Assembly (NCBI GenBank): GCA_037043015.1
Contig: CM073327.1
Coordinates: forward strand, 14,862,727-14,926,726
Reading direction: 5' to 3'
Source: Bryum argenteum
Taxonomy: Eukaryota > Streptophyta > Bryopsida > Bryales > Bryaceae
DNA length: 64,000 nucleotides
In this document: piece after piece, positions 52,242 to 62,408 of the stretch
Layout: the number at the start of each line of letters is the position of its first letter
Position numbering within the stretch: the stretch's first letter is position 1
Notes under the pieces: model-generated
Told to the model about the DNA's origin: nothing
Seen by the model: the letters and a program-made list of their open reading frames with translations, nothing else
Database searches by the model: none
Position numbers and translations under genes: made by a program

Positions 52242-52841
52242 CTTTTGAGCAATGTAGTAGTATCTATTTATTTTTGTACATAGACCTGGTATTAAGGTAT
52301 GACAAATGCTGCAGCTGGTTCTCTTCCTCCGGCTTCAGTACGAGGTATAAAAGGTGCACAAATCGAGAGACCAATAAATGTGATGGTGGTTCATTATAAC
52401 ATATAGGATAGCAGGTATAGAATACCGGTGTGGTTGCACATGAACATTATTATTATGACATATTGGTCATAAGAATCAGCTTAGTAACAGAATAAGTTTA
52501 TCATACGTTCTGTAATGCAGAGATTTCTCCGTAAGGTTCTGTACGACAATCTGTTTGTTTGTGGGAGTCTGCTAGAACTGGATCAATTATGCAATGGTCA
52601 GCTTGTTGGATGTGAGTTAGCTTACATGATGAGGCGGTGTGTCAGACCTGTGGGGCCTGGAGCAGTGCTGGGTGCAGGAGTGGCCCTCTCGTTAGCAGGT
52701 GGGTTGGCGTTTCTGTGGAAGATGACACAAAAGTCTCGACACTCAGGACAATTCATCATGCGTTAGTATGTTAATCCTCTGTTTACTTTTGTGTATGTAG
52801 CATCTTCTCCCTCTTCCACTTCTATGTCCAGTATGCTATCA

Positions 52842-53021
52842 TAGACCGGGTTAGTCTTTTGATCGAACATAGTGTATGTGTAGACCGGGTTAGTTTTTAT
52901 ACTAATATAGACCGGGTTAGTTTTTATACTAATATAGACCGGGTTAGTCTTTGGTCGAATCCAATGTATGAATATGTAGACCCGGTTAATCTTTTGATCG
53001 AATTCAGTGTATGAACGTATG
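52842..53021. repeat. 'tagaccgggttagt' tandem repeat, five copies
   Basis: Copies start at 52842, 52881, 52908, 52935 and 52977, spaced 39, 27, 27 and 42 bases apart. Two spacer types alternate: a short one 'tttttatactaata' and a long one 'ctttt.gatcgaa..' ending 'gtgtatg'. Confidence 0.85.
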
Positions 53022-55339
53022 TACACATGAAAGCATTGTACATACCAGTTTTGAGTGATTTGTTTTGCTGCTCAGGAGAATCATGGAATTTTCCGCTAAA
53101 CCGTGTGATCTCTCTGTACTTTTTGTCCCGATTTAAAGCTTCGTAGCGTAGAGCATTGAGCATACTGACGACGGAGTGTTATATCAAAGTGTCTAGATCA
53201 TGCACATTGTAAGGTAAGGTTGTTGAATCTATTTGTATCTGGGATGTCATTTTCTAAACTACTTACGGAATGACAGAGTACAAATGACGGCTGTTAGTGT
53301 TATAGTAGCACTTTTTCCAAGTCTCAATTCTTAAGTACAGTAGTTGCATACGTCACTGTTCTGCCTTTTAATCCGAGTCTTGCTTAGTTGTGTACGTACT
53401 GTAAGTACTACGAAGTCGGTTGGCAAGTAACTTCAAGTGGACTTGTAGGCCCAGCCCACATACCGACCGAATGACTTATGGTACATTTTACTGTACATGT
53501 TGAAATTTAGGAATACTACAGGCGAGGCACCGCCCTTGCCTTCGCTGCTGTAGCCATACAGGAAAAAGATCCTGGTTGCCTCGGATACTGGGACTGATGT
53601 GTCCAATTGCTAGTAGCTATTAGATTCAAAGCTATCATATATTCGTATATACCTTTTTTCTTATATAGTGTTTTTGCATATGCCCTGTTGAAGTAGCTCT
53701 GAACGTCTCCTTATGCAGATATTCGGGTGTCTTAGCATCGGAGGTTCCTCTTGCTGAGGCAACGCTTACCCGGCAAAATGTACCATGTTCTTTATTTTTT
53801 GAGTTTTTTTGTGTGAGAGTTTATGAAGGTCGAGGCACGATAAGTTGTATTGAAGCTTTACATATACTTTGTTGTAGGGAAGTGCAAGAGAGAATTTTCA
53901 TGTGTGATTCGATATTGTGTGCACTAGTCATTAATTCCTGAAGGTCCATGGACAGTAACTTTCAACTTTCCCCTGAATTGAGCAAGTCAGTGATCACATT
54001 TAGATCATGATATGAACTTGTTGATAGGATCTCGGGTTATCCTAGGAATATTCCAATTTGGTAAATGTCATCTCTTCATCACTATTTGAAGGTTTTAGGG
54101 AAAATGAAATAAAAAAATAAACAAATCATAATTTCCTTATTGAGGCGATAAAAAATTTAGTTATTTTTTTCATAGAGTTTAGGAAGTGGTACTACATAAT
54201 TTCGAAGTTGCTCTCGAGGATCATTGGGACTCCGGGGCATGTCACACGCAGAATTGTATTTGTTTGATCTTATGAGCACTTGTACGAGAACCTTTAAAAT
54301 TTATAATTACTAATATTGTATGGATTAAGAGATTCAATAGTACAAAGGAAGGTGTGCACAAACTCTGACCAATTGCTATAATTTCATACTTAGACAAGGA
54401 GAAGGCCTGCGTAGCAAATATGTTTGAGAATAGAGTTCTCTATCATTGATGTGTTCATCTTACAAGCATTGGAGGTTTATAAAATTGTTTAGAAGGCTTG
54501 CAATAGGTGGAAGTATACAGAAATTGAGCACTTTATTAAAAGATAGAAAATATGATAATGATATGAACAGATTCAAAATAAAGGTTTGCCTTGAAAGCCC
54601 CTTCATTTGATTTGCACTTCAACACATACACATAGTGAACTAAAGAGTAACTTAAAACAAACATAAGTAGAGATAGTAATACCTTCTATATAAGGAAGAC
54701 GAGCTTTGACAAAGTGATTCATGGGTAAGTTTATCACTCTTATTGCTCATGTTCCAAATTTTTGATGGTGAGCACTCTCAAAGGATACTCATTGAACGCC
54801 AATACTTAAAGCTCATTGGTCCATACAATAATCTAAATATTGCCGTTGAGTAAAACCTTGCCATATATTTGTTTGGATACCTATACAAAATGAACAGAAC
54901 ATCCAAATTTAAAATTGGTAAAAGAGAGGAAGAAGAGAACGGATCATCGAGATTTAAAATCTTTGTTAATCCTACTCACTTAAGTTGGATCACAACACAA
55001 AAGGCAAATAAAGTATAGGAAAATCACTATGTTGGTTTATAACATAAAAGGAAAACCAAAACATAAGGGAAAGAATTTTAGTATTAACAGAAATATAGGA
55101 TCTTTCTTGGAGCTTACGTGGCGAGTGAAAATCCATATCATACACAGTCAGCTGAGTTTGATGCACCCGTAATACCCGGATTTGACCAACCGGGTATGTG
55201 CAGCGTGGACAACTTCCAAGGACCCAGCCAGCAGCGCTCCGTCCACGAGTGCATGAATGCGGCCGGCCGCGGCCGCTGCCACCGGATCCTTTTCACACCT
55301 GCCGGACCGATATGTATAGGATAACTCTGCAGCTCGGAC

Positions 55340-55365
55340 GCCGCGCACAGCCGCCTGTGCGCGGC
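55340..55365. other. Perfect GC-rich hairpin
   Basis: An 11-base stem (gccgcgcacag paired with ctgtgcgcggc) around a ccgc loop, inside a short GC-rich island. Function unknown. Confidence 0.6.
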
Positions 55366-56561
55366 TCAAATGGTTGTCGCTAGAGCCTACAGCATCACAG
55401 TAGCATCTCTAGCCATTGTGCAGCACGACGTACAATGGAGTCAACCAGGAAGAAGAAAGTGATTCTTTCTCCCAATGAATCACTCCGCCTCAATGAACAA
55501 TTCAACAATCCTCACTCACCCGCACTCGCCGGGTCCCTTTTCCTTTCCCTCATCTCTCGCAAAGGCAGCCCAGCAGGCCACGACCGAATCTCCCCGAGTT
55601 CGCTTCTCTCCTCTCCCACCCACCCTTCTTGCGAATCGCCCGAGAGCGCTGCGGATGAGCGTGCAATTGTGGGCTCAGTGAGTGACGCCTCTGCTGCTGG
55701 TGTGTGTGCCGCTTCCCTCTCCTTTTTGATTTGAATGTGTTGAGGAGGCGTTCGCATTAGATTCGAGCCAAATTTGGGTAGGGGTTCTTGAGATCTTAAA
55801 TCTTGTTCGCCTATCTTGTACCGAAGCCTGTGTCACGATTCGGTAGTTTGTAGGGACGGCGGGATTGACGAGGAGAGTGAATCACGACGTAGATAAACCT
55901 TGAATCTTTTTTTGCCGAGGTGATGAGATTGCTTGTGAGAAGCTAGCGTGTCCTGGTCCGCTTCGGAAGTTTTTTGCGGAGTCGTAGCCACAGCTTTGAA
56001 TTGGTTCTCGCACTTTGCGTTAGGTCTTTCGAATTTTCAGTATCTTCCGATTGAATGGCGTGGTAATTTTGAGGTGCTTGTTCATCAACTCTTTAGGTTG
56101 TCTAGTTCTTGTTCAACCACACTAGAGTTGTTCATCGTTATCCGTCCCTCCTACTTGGGTGATGGCCACTGTTTTGAATTTTATCCTTTTTACGCTTCAT
56201 GTTTGCAGGTCAAGTTGTCCTGTGCTTGATTATGGTTTGAATTTCGTGGTGGTGGTCGAACCTGTCTCCATCTCCTTCAGCATTTGCACATCTTTACTAT
56301 CACCCCTGTTGGTGTATTAGTGGACACTGCATCGTTTTGTGGTAATTGCCCCTGTACTGAATTGAATGTCAAGTTATGCCTCATGTCTGGAGGTTACTTA
56401 GTCTCGTGCTTGATCATCGTGAATTTCGTGGTGGTGGAGACTGAAGTCGAGTTTGTTCTCCTTTTCTCTCTCGGTTTCTGTAGCAATGCCCTATCAACGT
56501 TGTTTTTGAGCTGACCATGGGTTTGTTTGTGGGTTTAGGATTCGGCGATAGTCTGTCAAAG

Positions 56562-57166
56562 ATGAGTCAAAACCGTGGGGATCGGCCGTGTTGGAGCAAC
56601 AGCAGCATTCCAGCCAGTGACCCGAGCTGTGCGCAACGACCGCAAGTGTCGGTGTTCTACTTCGTGACGACGGTGGTGGGCATGGTAGTGCTTGCCATTT
56701 TCACTCTCCTCTTTCTCTTCTGCCTGTTTCTCAAGCGGCGCCGCCTTCAACTGCGCCTTCAACGTCCACGTAGCAGCGAAATGCGAGCTTTCGAAACTGC
56801 CGTCACCTTCTACCCTGCCAATGATCCCACTCTGCCCACCACCAATTCTCCGGGCACCAGTAATGCCAACAACACCTCAGCCAAAAGCAACGTCGATGGT
56901 ACACCCCCCTGAACATTAGATGCTGCTTTTTGTTTAGGAGTTTGCAGGGGGGATGCTGATTTCGTTGCTGTTGTTTTTTTGTTGTTGCAGGTGCAGCTCC
57001 ATTCACGTGTGTGATCATGGCTGGCGAGAGTCAGCCCACGTTCATAGCACACCCCATTCCGAATACATCATCCACTTCGACGACGACGACGACGACTTCA
57101 GTGGATCGGGATGCTGCCGACAAGCAAAGCTCAAGTCAAGCTTCGAGTGCCGAAGTGAAGAGCTAG
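56562..57166 (+). CDS. GLUTAMINE DUMPER-like single-pass membrane protein
   Basis: Two exons, 56562-56898 and 56991-57166, in phase, 170 residues. A short N-terminal part (MSQNRGDRPCWSNSS) is followed by one membrane helix (VFYFVTTVVGMVVLAIFTLLFLFCLFL, residues ~31-57, written here only as its boundaries VFYFVTTVV and FLFCLFL), then a basic stop-transfer KRRR. The cytosolic tail carries the family hallmark VIMAG followed by ESQPTFIAHP, as in Arabidopsis GDU proteins. GDU proteins recruit a RING E3 ligase and alter amino-acid export at the plasma membrane. The tail after VIMAG includes a run of threonines encoded by an (acg)n tract. An earlier in-frame ATG at 56517 exists, but the sequence between reads like leader. 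The intron is 92 nt. Confidence 0.85.
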
Positions 57167-58133
57167 CAACTAGTTTCATCATGTATTGCTGTACAATATT
57201 CATCGTGTAGAGGTCAGTGTACATTAGTTGCAATCATCCATTGCATGTCGGCGTTCTGTATTCGTTTTTGTGAATTAAAGATCGAGGGGGAAAATATGGT
57301 GGCGACCTTCCGCACCTGCCTCTTGAGATAGCTTGAGCATTTTAGGGTTCTGTTCTCATTGCGTGCAGTGATCATAAAATCTTTTCACCCTCCTGCTCTA
57401 CAATATCTCGCTCCCTTTGGTCCCCTTCCTATCTGCTCCCTCCATATCCCAACCGGCTTACTGCTTTCTCCTTGCCTTACCTGAGGCCTCCCGCTTGAGC
57501 CTCCAGCTCGAGAATCGATCAAAGCTCGAATACTACTGGTCTTGAATCATATATTCCTACATTGGAGGGCGTGGTTTTGAGTAATTTTGACTTCGATCGA
57601 TCTTCAATGAGCTCAATGTGGGCAGGACGAGGTTTATGCTGAGCAATGGGGAAGAGCAAGAGGAGCAAGGTGCTGGTGAAGCTAAAGATAGTGGCGAGGG
57701 ATATACGAGAGAGCAAGGTCGTGCAGAAATTGAAGGAATTTTCACGAGGAGCGATGGACAAGTGCATGATTCGGACGTCCTGTTCTTCGATTGTGCCGCT
57801 CCTCGAGTCAACGGCTCACTCGACAGACTTGAGACAAATGTTTGCTTTGCTTCTGAAACGCATGCAATTCAATTCCAGGTGTCTGTGGGCCATGTGAATC
57901 ACAGAGCGTGAATCTCTGAGGTGCCACTTTTACATTATGTGCTCAGATTGCTCCATTATTGGTCGTGACGCTCCACTCGATGATTGTGGATTCTGATTAT
58001 TCTAGGGTTGAGTGGGATCGCACTCAACTTCAAGTTCACTGATGGCGATGTGGCGGATCATAACTGGGTCGATGATAACAGGAATTGTCGACGATGATCG
58101 CACGAAACTCGTGTGAGTGAGTCGGACGCAAGA
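57167..58133. other. Intergenic, GDU to SHIPPO
   Basis: The left part is the GDU 3' region. A basic 83-codon ATG frame at 57646-57897 (MGKSKRSKVLVKLKIVARD...) is the only candidate coding segment; it resembles nothing I know and could be an upstream frame in the SHIPPO leader. No other structure was seen. Confidence 0.4.
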
Positions 58134-60428
58134 ATGGAGGATTGGAATGATAATCCGGGCCCGGGAGCTTATTGCATCAAAGATCGATACTCGAGTCCTG
58201 AGGCGCCGAAGTATTCGATCGGTGTGAAGTTGAAGAACAATTTGAATGAGGATATGCCGGGGCCCGGGACGTACGATGCGAGAGTGCATTCGTGCGTCCC
58301 CCACTACTCCATAGCTGGGAGATTGAAGCGATACAATAAAGAGGATGTCCCCGGGCCGGGGGCGTACAGTGGCAAGATCGATCACGTGAAGACGAGCCCG
58401 CCGAAGTACTCGATCGCGACGAGGTTCAAAGGCGAAGGGCATAACAAGAATCCAGGTCCTGGCGCTTATAATCTGAAACGCGGCATTCCAGGTCCGTACT
58501 ACTCACTGCGAGCTCGCGGGCAAGCTGAGCCGCTGAACAAAAACCCCGGTCCCGGCTCTTATAACCCCGACGTTCACAACTGTATACCTGCTTACAGCAT
58601 TGCGAAGCGGCTCGATGCTTCGAAGCCTGATCTGGGACCTGGACCGGGAGCTTACAATCCTGATGTGCACAACTGCATTCCGGCGTTCAGTCTCGCGAAG
58701 CGACTGGGAGATCCAAATGCGGAGGATGTTCCAGGACCTGGCGCCTACAATCTCAACCGCGACAATGACCAACCGAGGTATTCGATTGCGAAGAGACTTG
58801 ACGGTGGCTCGCCGTTTATAGGACCTGGTCCTGGTGAGTATGATGTGAAAGATCATTCCTGTGTGCCGCATTACTCCATTGCGGGAAGATTGGGACAACC
58901 TCTTGCATCTGACAATCCTGGTCCTGGCGCTTATCATCCCAAAGATCGACCTGGAAGTCCCTGTTACAGCATTGCCACTCGGTTTAAATCACAACCTCTT
59001 GATAAAAACCCCGGTCCTGGAGCTTACAATCCGAAAGTTCACTCGTGTGTGCCGCATTACTCAATCGCAGGTCGCGGTGCTGATCTTGTCGGTGATAAAA
59101 ACCCTGGTCCTGGAGCTTATAACCCCGAAGTGCATAACTGTATTCCTGCTTTCAGCATCGCCAAACGCCTTGATGCTGCGAAGCCGGATATGGGACCGGG
59201 GCCTGGTGCTTACAGTCCCGATGTTCACAACTGTATTCCGGCGTTTAGTATTGCGAAGCGGTTCGACGCTCACATTGCTGAGCAAGGACCTGGTCCCGGC
59301 GCTTATGATCTCGAAAGGGGGAATAACCAGCCGTCTTTCTCGATTGCTATGAGATTAGGAGGTGGTGGGAGTGAAGATGGACCTGGACCGGGAACTTACA
59401 GTCCCGACGTTCACTCTTGTGTGCCGCATTACTCCATAGCTGGAAGGTTGAAACACTATTCAAAAGAAGACGTACCGGGTCCTGGAGCTTACAATCCGAA
59501 TGTGCACAACTGTATTCCGCACTACTCAATAGCAGCGAGGTTCCCCGCGCAGCCGGCGGACAAAAACCCTGGCCCTGGAGCTTACAACCCGTTTGTGCAT
59601 TCGTGCGTGCCGAAGTGGTCGATTGCAGGACGCGGCGCGGATTTGGCAGCTGATAAGAACCCAGGTCCTGGAGCTTACAACCCCGAAGTGCACAACTGCA
59701 TTCCTGCGTTCAGCATTGCCAAGCGGCTGGACGATGCGAAACCTGATCTGGGACCTGGACCGGGAGCTTACAATCCTGATGTGCACAACTGCATTCCGGC
59801 GTTCAGTCTTGCGAAGCGACTGGGGGAACCAAATGCGGAGGATGTCCCAGGACCTGGCGCCTACAATCTCAATCGCGACAATGACCAACCGAGGTATTCG
59901 ATTGCGAAGAGACTCTCCGGCGGGGCAGCGTTTATAGGACCTGGTCCTGGTGAGTATGATGTGAAAGATCATTCCTGTGTGCCGCATTACTCCATTGCGG
60001 GACGGTTGGGACAACCTCTGGCTGCGGACAATCCTGGTCCCGGTGCTTACAACCCGAATGTGCACAACTGTGTACCGCATTACAGTATCGCCGCGAGGAA
60101 TGATATCCCGAATGAGAATAAGAATCCCGGTCCTGGACACTACAATCCCGTGAAGAAATCGGGAGCTCCGAAGTACACTCTTGCTGCTAGAGGGCGTGAC
60201 TTGCATGGTGATAAGAATCCCGGTCCCGGTGCTTATAATCCTGATGTTCACAATTGCATTCCCGCCTACTCCATTGCGAAACGGTTGGATGCCAAAGGCG
60301 CGGACCAGTCGCCTGGTCCTGCTCATTACAACATCCCAAGGAAGATTCCGGGTCCGGCGTTTACCATTCAAGCTCGCCATGCACGAAAACGGCCCGTGCA
60401 ATCGAAGAAGATGCCAGATTGTAGCTGA
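58134..60428 (+). CDS. SHIPPO/ODF3-type PGPG-repeat protein
   Basis: Single-exon protein of 764 residues made almost wholly of about 24 repeats of ~30 residues: (N/G/V)PGPGAYNP.VH(N/S)C(I/V)P.(Y/F)SIA(K/G)R. This is the PGP(G)xY repeat of the SHIPPO/ODF3/STPG family. In animals members are microtubule inner proteins or sperm-tail proteins. The first Met of the frame is residue 1 (MEDWNDNPGPGAY); upstream codons are open but have no ATG. The tail is basic (HARKRPVQSKK). In a plant it is expected in the sperm axoneme, a role I infer from family and lineage. A ~325-bp block is duplicated within the gene (58610-58936 and 59728-60053). Antisense open frames here are by-products of the repeat. Confidence 0.9.
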   Translation: MEDWNDNPGPGAYCIKDRYSSPEAPKYSIGVKLKNNLNEDMPGPGTYDARVHSCVPHYSIAGRLKRYNKEDVPGPGAYSGKIDHVKTSPPKYSIATRFKGEGHNKNPGPGAYNLKRGIPGPYYSLRARGQAEPLNKNPGPGSYNPDVHNCIPAYSIAKRLDASKPDLGPGPGAYNPDVHNCIPAFSLAKRLGDPNAEDVPGPGAYNLNRDNDQPRYSIAKRLDGGSPFIGPGPGEYDVKDHSCVPHYSIAGRLGQPLASDNPGPGAYHPKDRPGSPCYSIATRFKSQPLDKNPGPGAYNPKVHSCVPHYSIAGRGADLVGDKNPGPGAYNPEVHNCIPAFSIAKRLDAAKPDMGPGPGAYSPDVHNCIPAFSIAKRFDAHIAEQGPGPGAYDLERGNNQPSFSIAMRLGGGGSEDGPGPGTYSPDVHSCVPHYSIAGRLKHYSKEDVPGPGAYNPNVHNCIPHYSIAARFPAQPADKNPGPGAYNPFVHSCVPKWSIAGRGADLAADKNPGPGAYNPEVHNCIPAFSIAKRLDDAKPDLGPGPGAYNPDVHNCIPAFSLAKRLGEPNAEDVPGPGAYNLNRDNDQPRYSIAKRLSGGAAFIGPGPGEYDVKDHSCVPHYSIAGRLGQPLAADNPGPGAYNPNVHNCVPHYSIAARNDIPNENKNPGPGHYNPVKKSGAPKYTLAARGRDLHGDKNPGPGAYNPDVHNCIPAYSIAKRLDAKGADQSPGPAHYNIPRKIPGPAFTIQARHARKRPVQSKKMPDCS

Positions 60429-61073
60429 AACGAAAGAACAACTATTCATAATTGAATGTTCTTTTTACCTATTCTTGATGCACGATGTGTGAGTTTCGAG
60501 GAAATAACACTACTATTGGAAGATTATGTGTCCTTAACCCCTCTTAATTCTATTCGTTGGTGCAGAAGAGACCTTTAACGTATATATACTCTTCGCACAA
60601 TAATGAGGGTAGTCATACTACAAGGTTATAGAGAGACATTGAACATGCATGACAATTCTTTCATAGGATTTGGATGGTAGTTGTATTATAAGGATCATTA
60701 ACCTTTTTGTTGTAGTTGGGTAAAGTTCAAGGTAGGCATTACAATGGCATGAGGATAACTACTCGACCTTTTTGGTGATGATGTGCCTTGACCTCAACGG
60801 CGAGGCTTGTCGTGTCTTTGCTTGTAACCTATTTGTTATTCATGGATTGGTTTTGAAACCTAGAGGACTTGAGTAAGAGGCACTTGATTGCTACTTTTAT
60901 ACTTCTAATTCAGTTACTTTGTTGTTGTTTTTGCAAAGAGTCATTTGAAAGCTTTTGTAACTCAATTCTTAGCAGTGAAGTTGGTAAGTATCTTAAACTA
61001 TGTGAAATTATTTGAGAAGTGTGTAATTGCTAGAAAAAGTAATAAATTTTGTGGCAAAAGTGGCAAAGGTAGT
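60429..61073. other. Intergenic between convergent genes
   Basis: AT-rich DNA; I see no gene, repeat or site here. Confidence 0.6.
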
Positions 61074-62273
61074 TCAATTATCCGGACAGTTGCTGAGACT
61101 GATTGGGCAGCCGCACTGTACCCCTAAGCACGCAGACACGCCTTTGCAAGCCGAGCCGAATGCTCCCCAGTTGGTGGAGTTGCTGGAAATGTCGGAGCAG
61201 CTCTCGTTGCAGCATGTCAATCCTGCGGAACACTTCGTACCACAAGCGCTGCAGTTGCTTGTGTCGCTTTTAAGATCCTCTCATCCATCCACTGCATCGC
61301 TATAACCCTATGCAAACTCACACTCTATCAAATTTCATGACGGACAGAAAAAGAATTACAGTCAACACGTGACCAGTTGTGTTACCGATTTCTAAGAATG
61401 CTTCTGAACTTGAATGCGTACCGGCCTGGGCAAGCTACGGAACTAGTAGGACAGGTGCAAGTTCCGTTGCTGTGGCTAGTGTCGCCGGGGCATTGATGTC
61501 CGCACTCGCCACAGTTCTGCTTGTCTGTCAGCTTGTTCACGCACTTGTCTGTACTGCAAAGGCTGGTTCCAGGCTTAGCACATGTGTACACTCCTTTTAT
61601 ATAATTTGTATTTGCACTGCATTTCACCCCACAAGAGCCACAGTTGCCGCCGGAGTTGCAAGACGTGTTGATGCACTTCCCACCGCAAGAGACCGCGCCG
61701 TTCGAGCTGCTGAGCGCAAAAACAAGGAACAATGGATCGAGTTCAATCGACCATCCACATTCATTGAAAGCTTGCAACGATGGGCGTTTTCAAAAAGGAA
61801 TCTGGAACGATTCATTAATTCACTGCACGTCCACACCATTCGCGTAATCTCCACGCATACTCCGCAGTTCGTGAAGTCCGTGAAAAGAGTCCCACCTGTG
61901 TTTTGCAGCTGCTTCTAGTTGAGCATGTCCCGGCGAGACACTTACTCCGTCCTCCGCTGCATACGAATCCCCTGGTGCACTTCTTGCCACACTTGACATA
62001 GTGGAGTGGATCGGTGACAACGAACGTGCATTTGCTAACGCAACAAGCGGATGCCTTGGCCAGTAGGCATCGATTGCCGCACGATCCACAATTGTTGGGA
62101 TCGTAGGCCAAAGTGTGTCCCACGAGTTTGTAACACTCCGATCTCGACCAACAGCGACGCTTGTTAGCAAGGCAGCCTACCTTATTTTTACACCAGACAG
62201 TGGCATGTACGCTTTCGCCACGGCGGGAGATCAGAATTGAAGTATCTACACATGGGGTACCTGGGGTGCAAGC
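61074..62273 (-). CDS. STIG1-like cysteine-rich secreted protein, model uncertain
   Basis: Three minus-strand blocks carry the repeating NCG.CG..C pattern of the STIG1 (stigma-specific protein 1) family: about 61942-62273 (DPNNCGSCGNRC, CACCV-like ACCVSKC, KCGKKCTRGFVCSGG), about 61435-61709 (CGGKCINTSC, NCGSCGVKC, NCGECGHQCPG) and about 61074-61248 (NCSACGTKCSAGLTCCNESC, ending GCPISLSNCPDN). In-phase junctions exist only with weak donors: gtgtct after block 1 rather than the better gtaagt four bases upstream, and gtacgc after block 2. A signal-like stretch (VVVLHISVVYAQ) lies just upstream, but it overlaps antisense kinase-derived sequence. In block 3 a NCGACG-type site reads NWGAFG, losing two cysteines. 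It may be a decaying gene. Family members are apoplastic, and some promote growth signalling through receptor kinases. Confidence 0.5.
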
Positions 62274-62276
62274 CTG

Positions 62277-62369
62277 TGCATATACCACCGAGATGTGAAG
62301 AACAACAACATAGTACTGAACAATAAAGTGGTCGCTAAATTTGCCGATCTTGGACTCTCCAAATCTTGG
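62277..62369 (+). pseudogene. Receptor-like kinase fragment
   Basis: On the plus strand one frame reads through kinase subdomains VIb and VII: YHRDVKNNNIVLN, then VVAKFADLGLSKSW. This matches the HRDVK..NILL...AKI(A/S)DFGLS(R/K) pattern of plant leucine-rich-repeat receptor kinases, with DFG changed to DLG. Only about 31 codons remain, with no kinase sequence on either side. It lies antisense to the start of the STIG1-like block. Confidence 0.65.
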
Positions 62370-62408
62370 ACGATTTTTCTTTGTAAATTTTGGGGCAGTT
62401 TTTACCAT

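Larger units (their letters stand above)
52242..56561. other. Intergenic, SSUH2-like gene to GLUTAMINE DUMPER
   Basis: No gene was accepted. It holds the tandem repeat at 52842-53021, a possible orphan minus-strand exon at 53046-53164 (see findings) and AT-rich DNA to about 55100. A GC-rich island follows at 55190-55380 with a perfect hairpin. From about 55430 to 56560 is probably the long leader and promoter of the next gene; it contains an ATG-started 99-codon frame (55435-55734) without homology signs. Confidence 0.45.

Noticed and set aside
52515..52766. Plus-strand frame with a glycine-rich hydrophobic segment downstream of the SSUH2-like gene
   Set aside because: GAVLGAGVALSLAGGLAFLW looks like a membrane helix, but there is no family match and it is probably 3' untranslated sequence. 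It could be an alternative last exon.
55118..55324. 68-codon plus-strand frame at the GC-rich island
   Set aside because: It begins with GTG, not ATG, in a plant nuclear context, and shows no domain.
59526..60449. 307-codon antisense frame under the SHIPPO gene
   Set aside because: The periodic coding repeat keeps the opposite strand open; the translated product only mirrors the repeat.
60535..60550. TTAACCCCTCTTAA resembling an end of the TTAA element
   Set aside because: Only the first five bases after TTAA match, and there is no partner end at ~580 bp.
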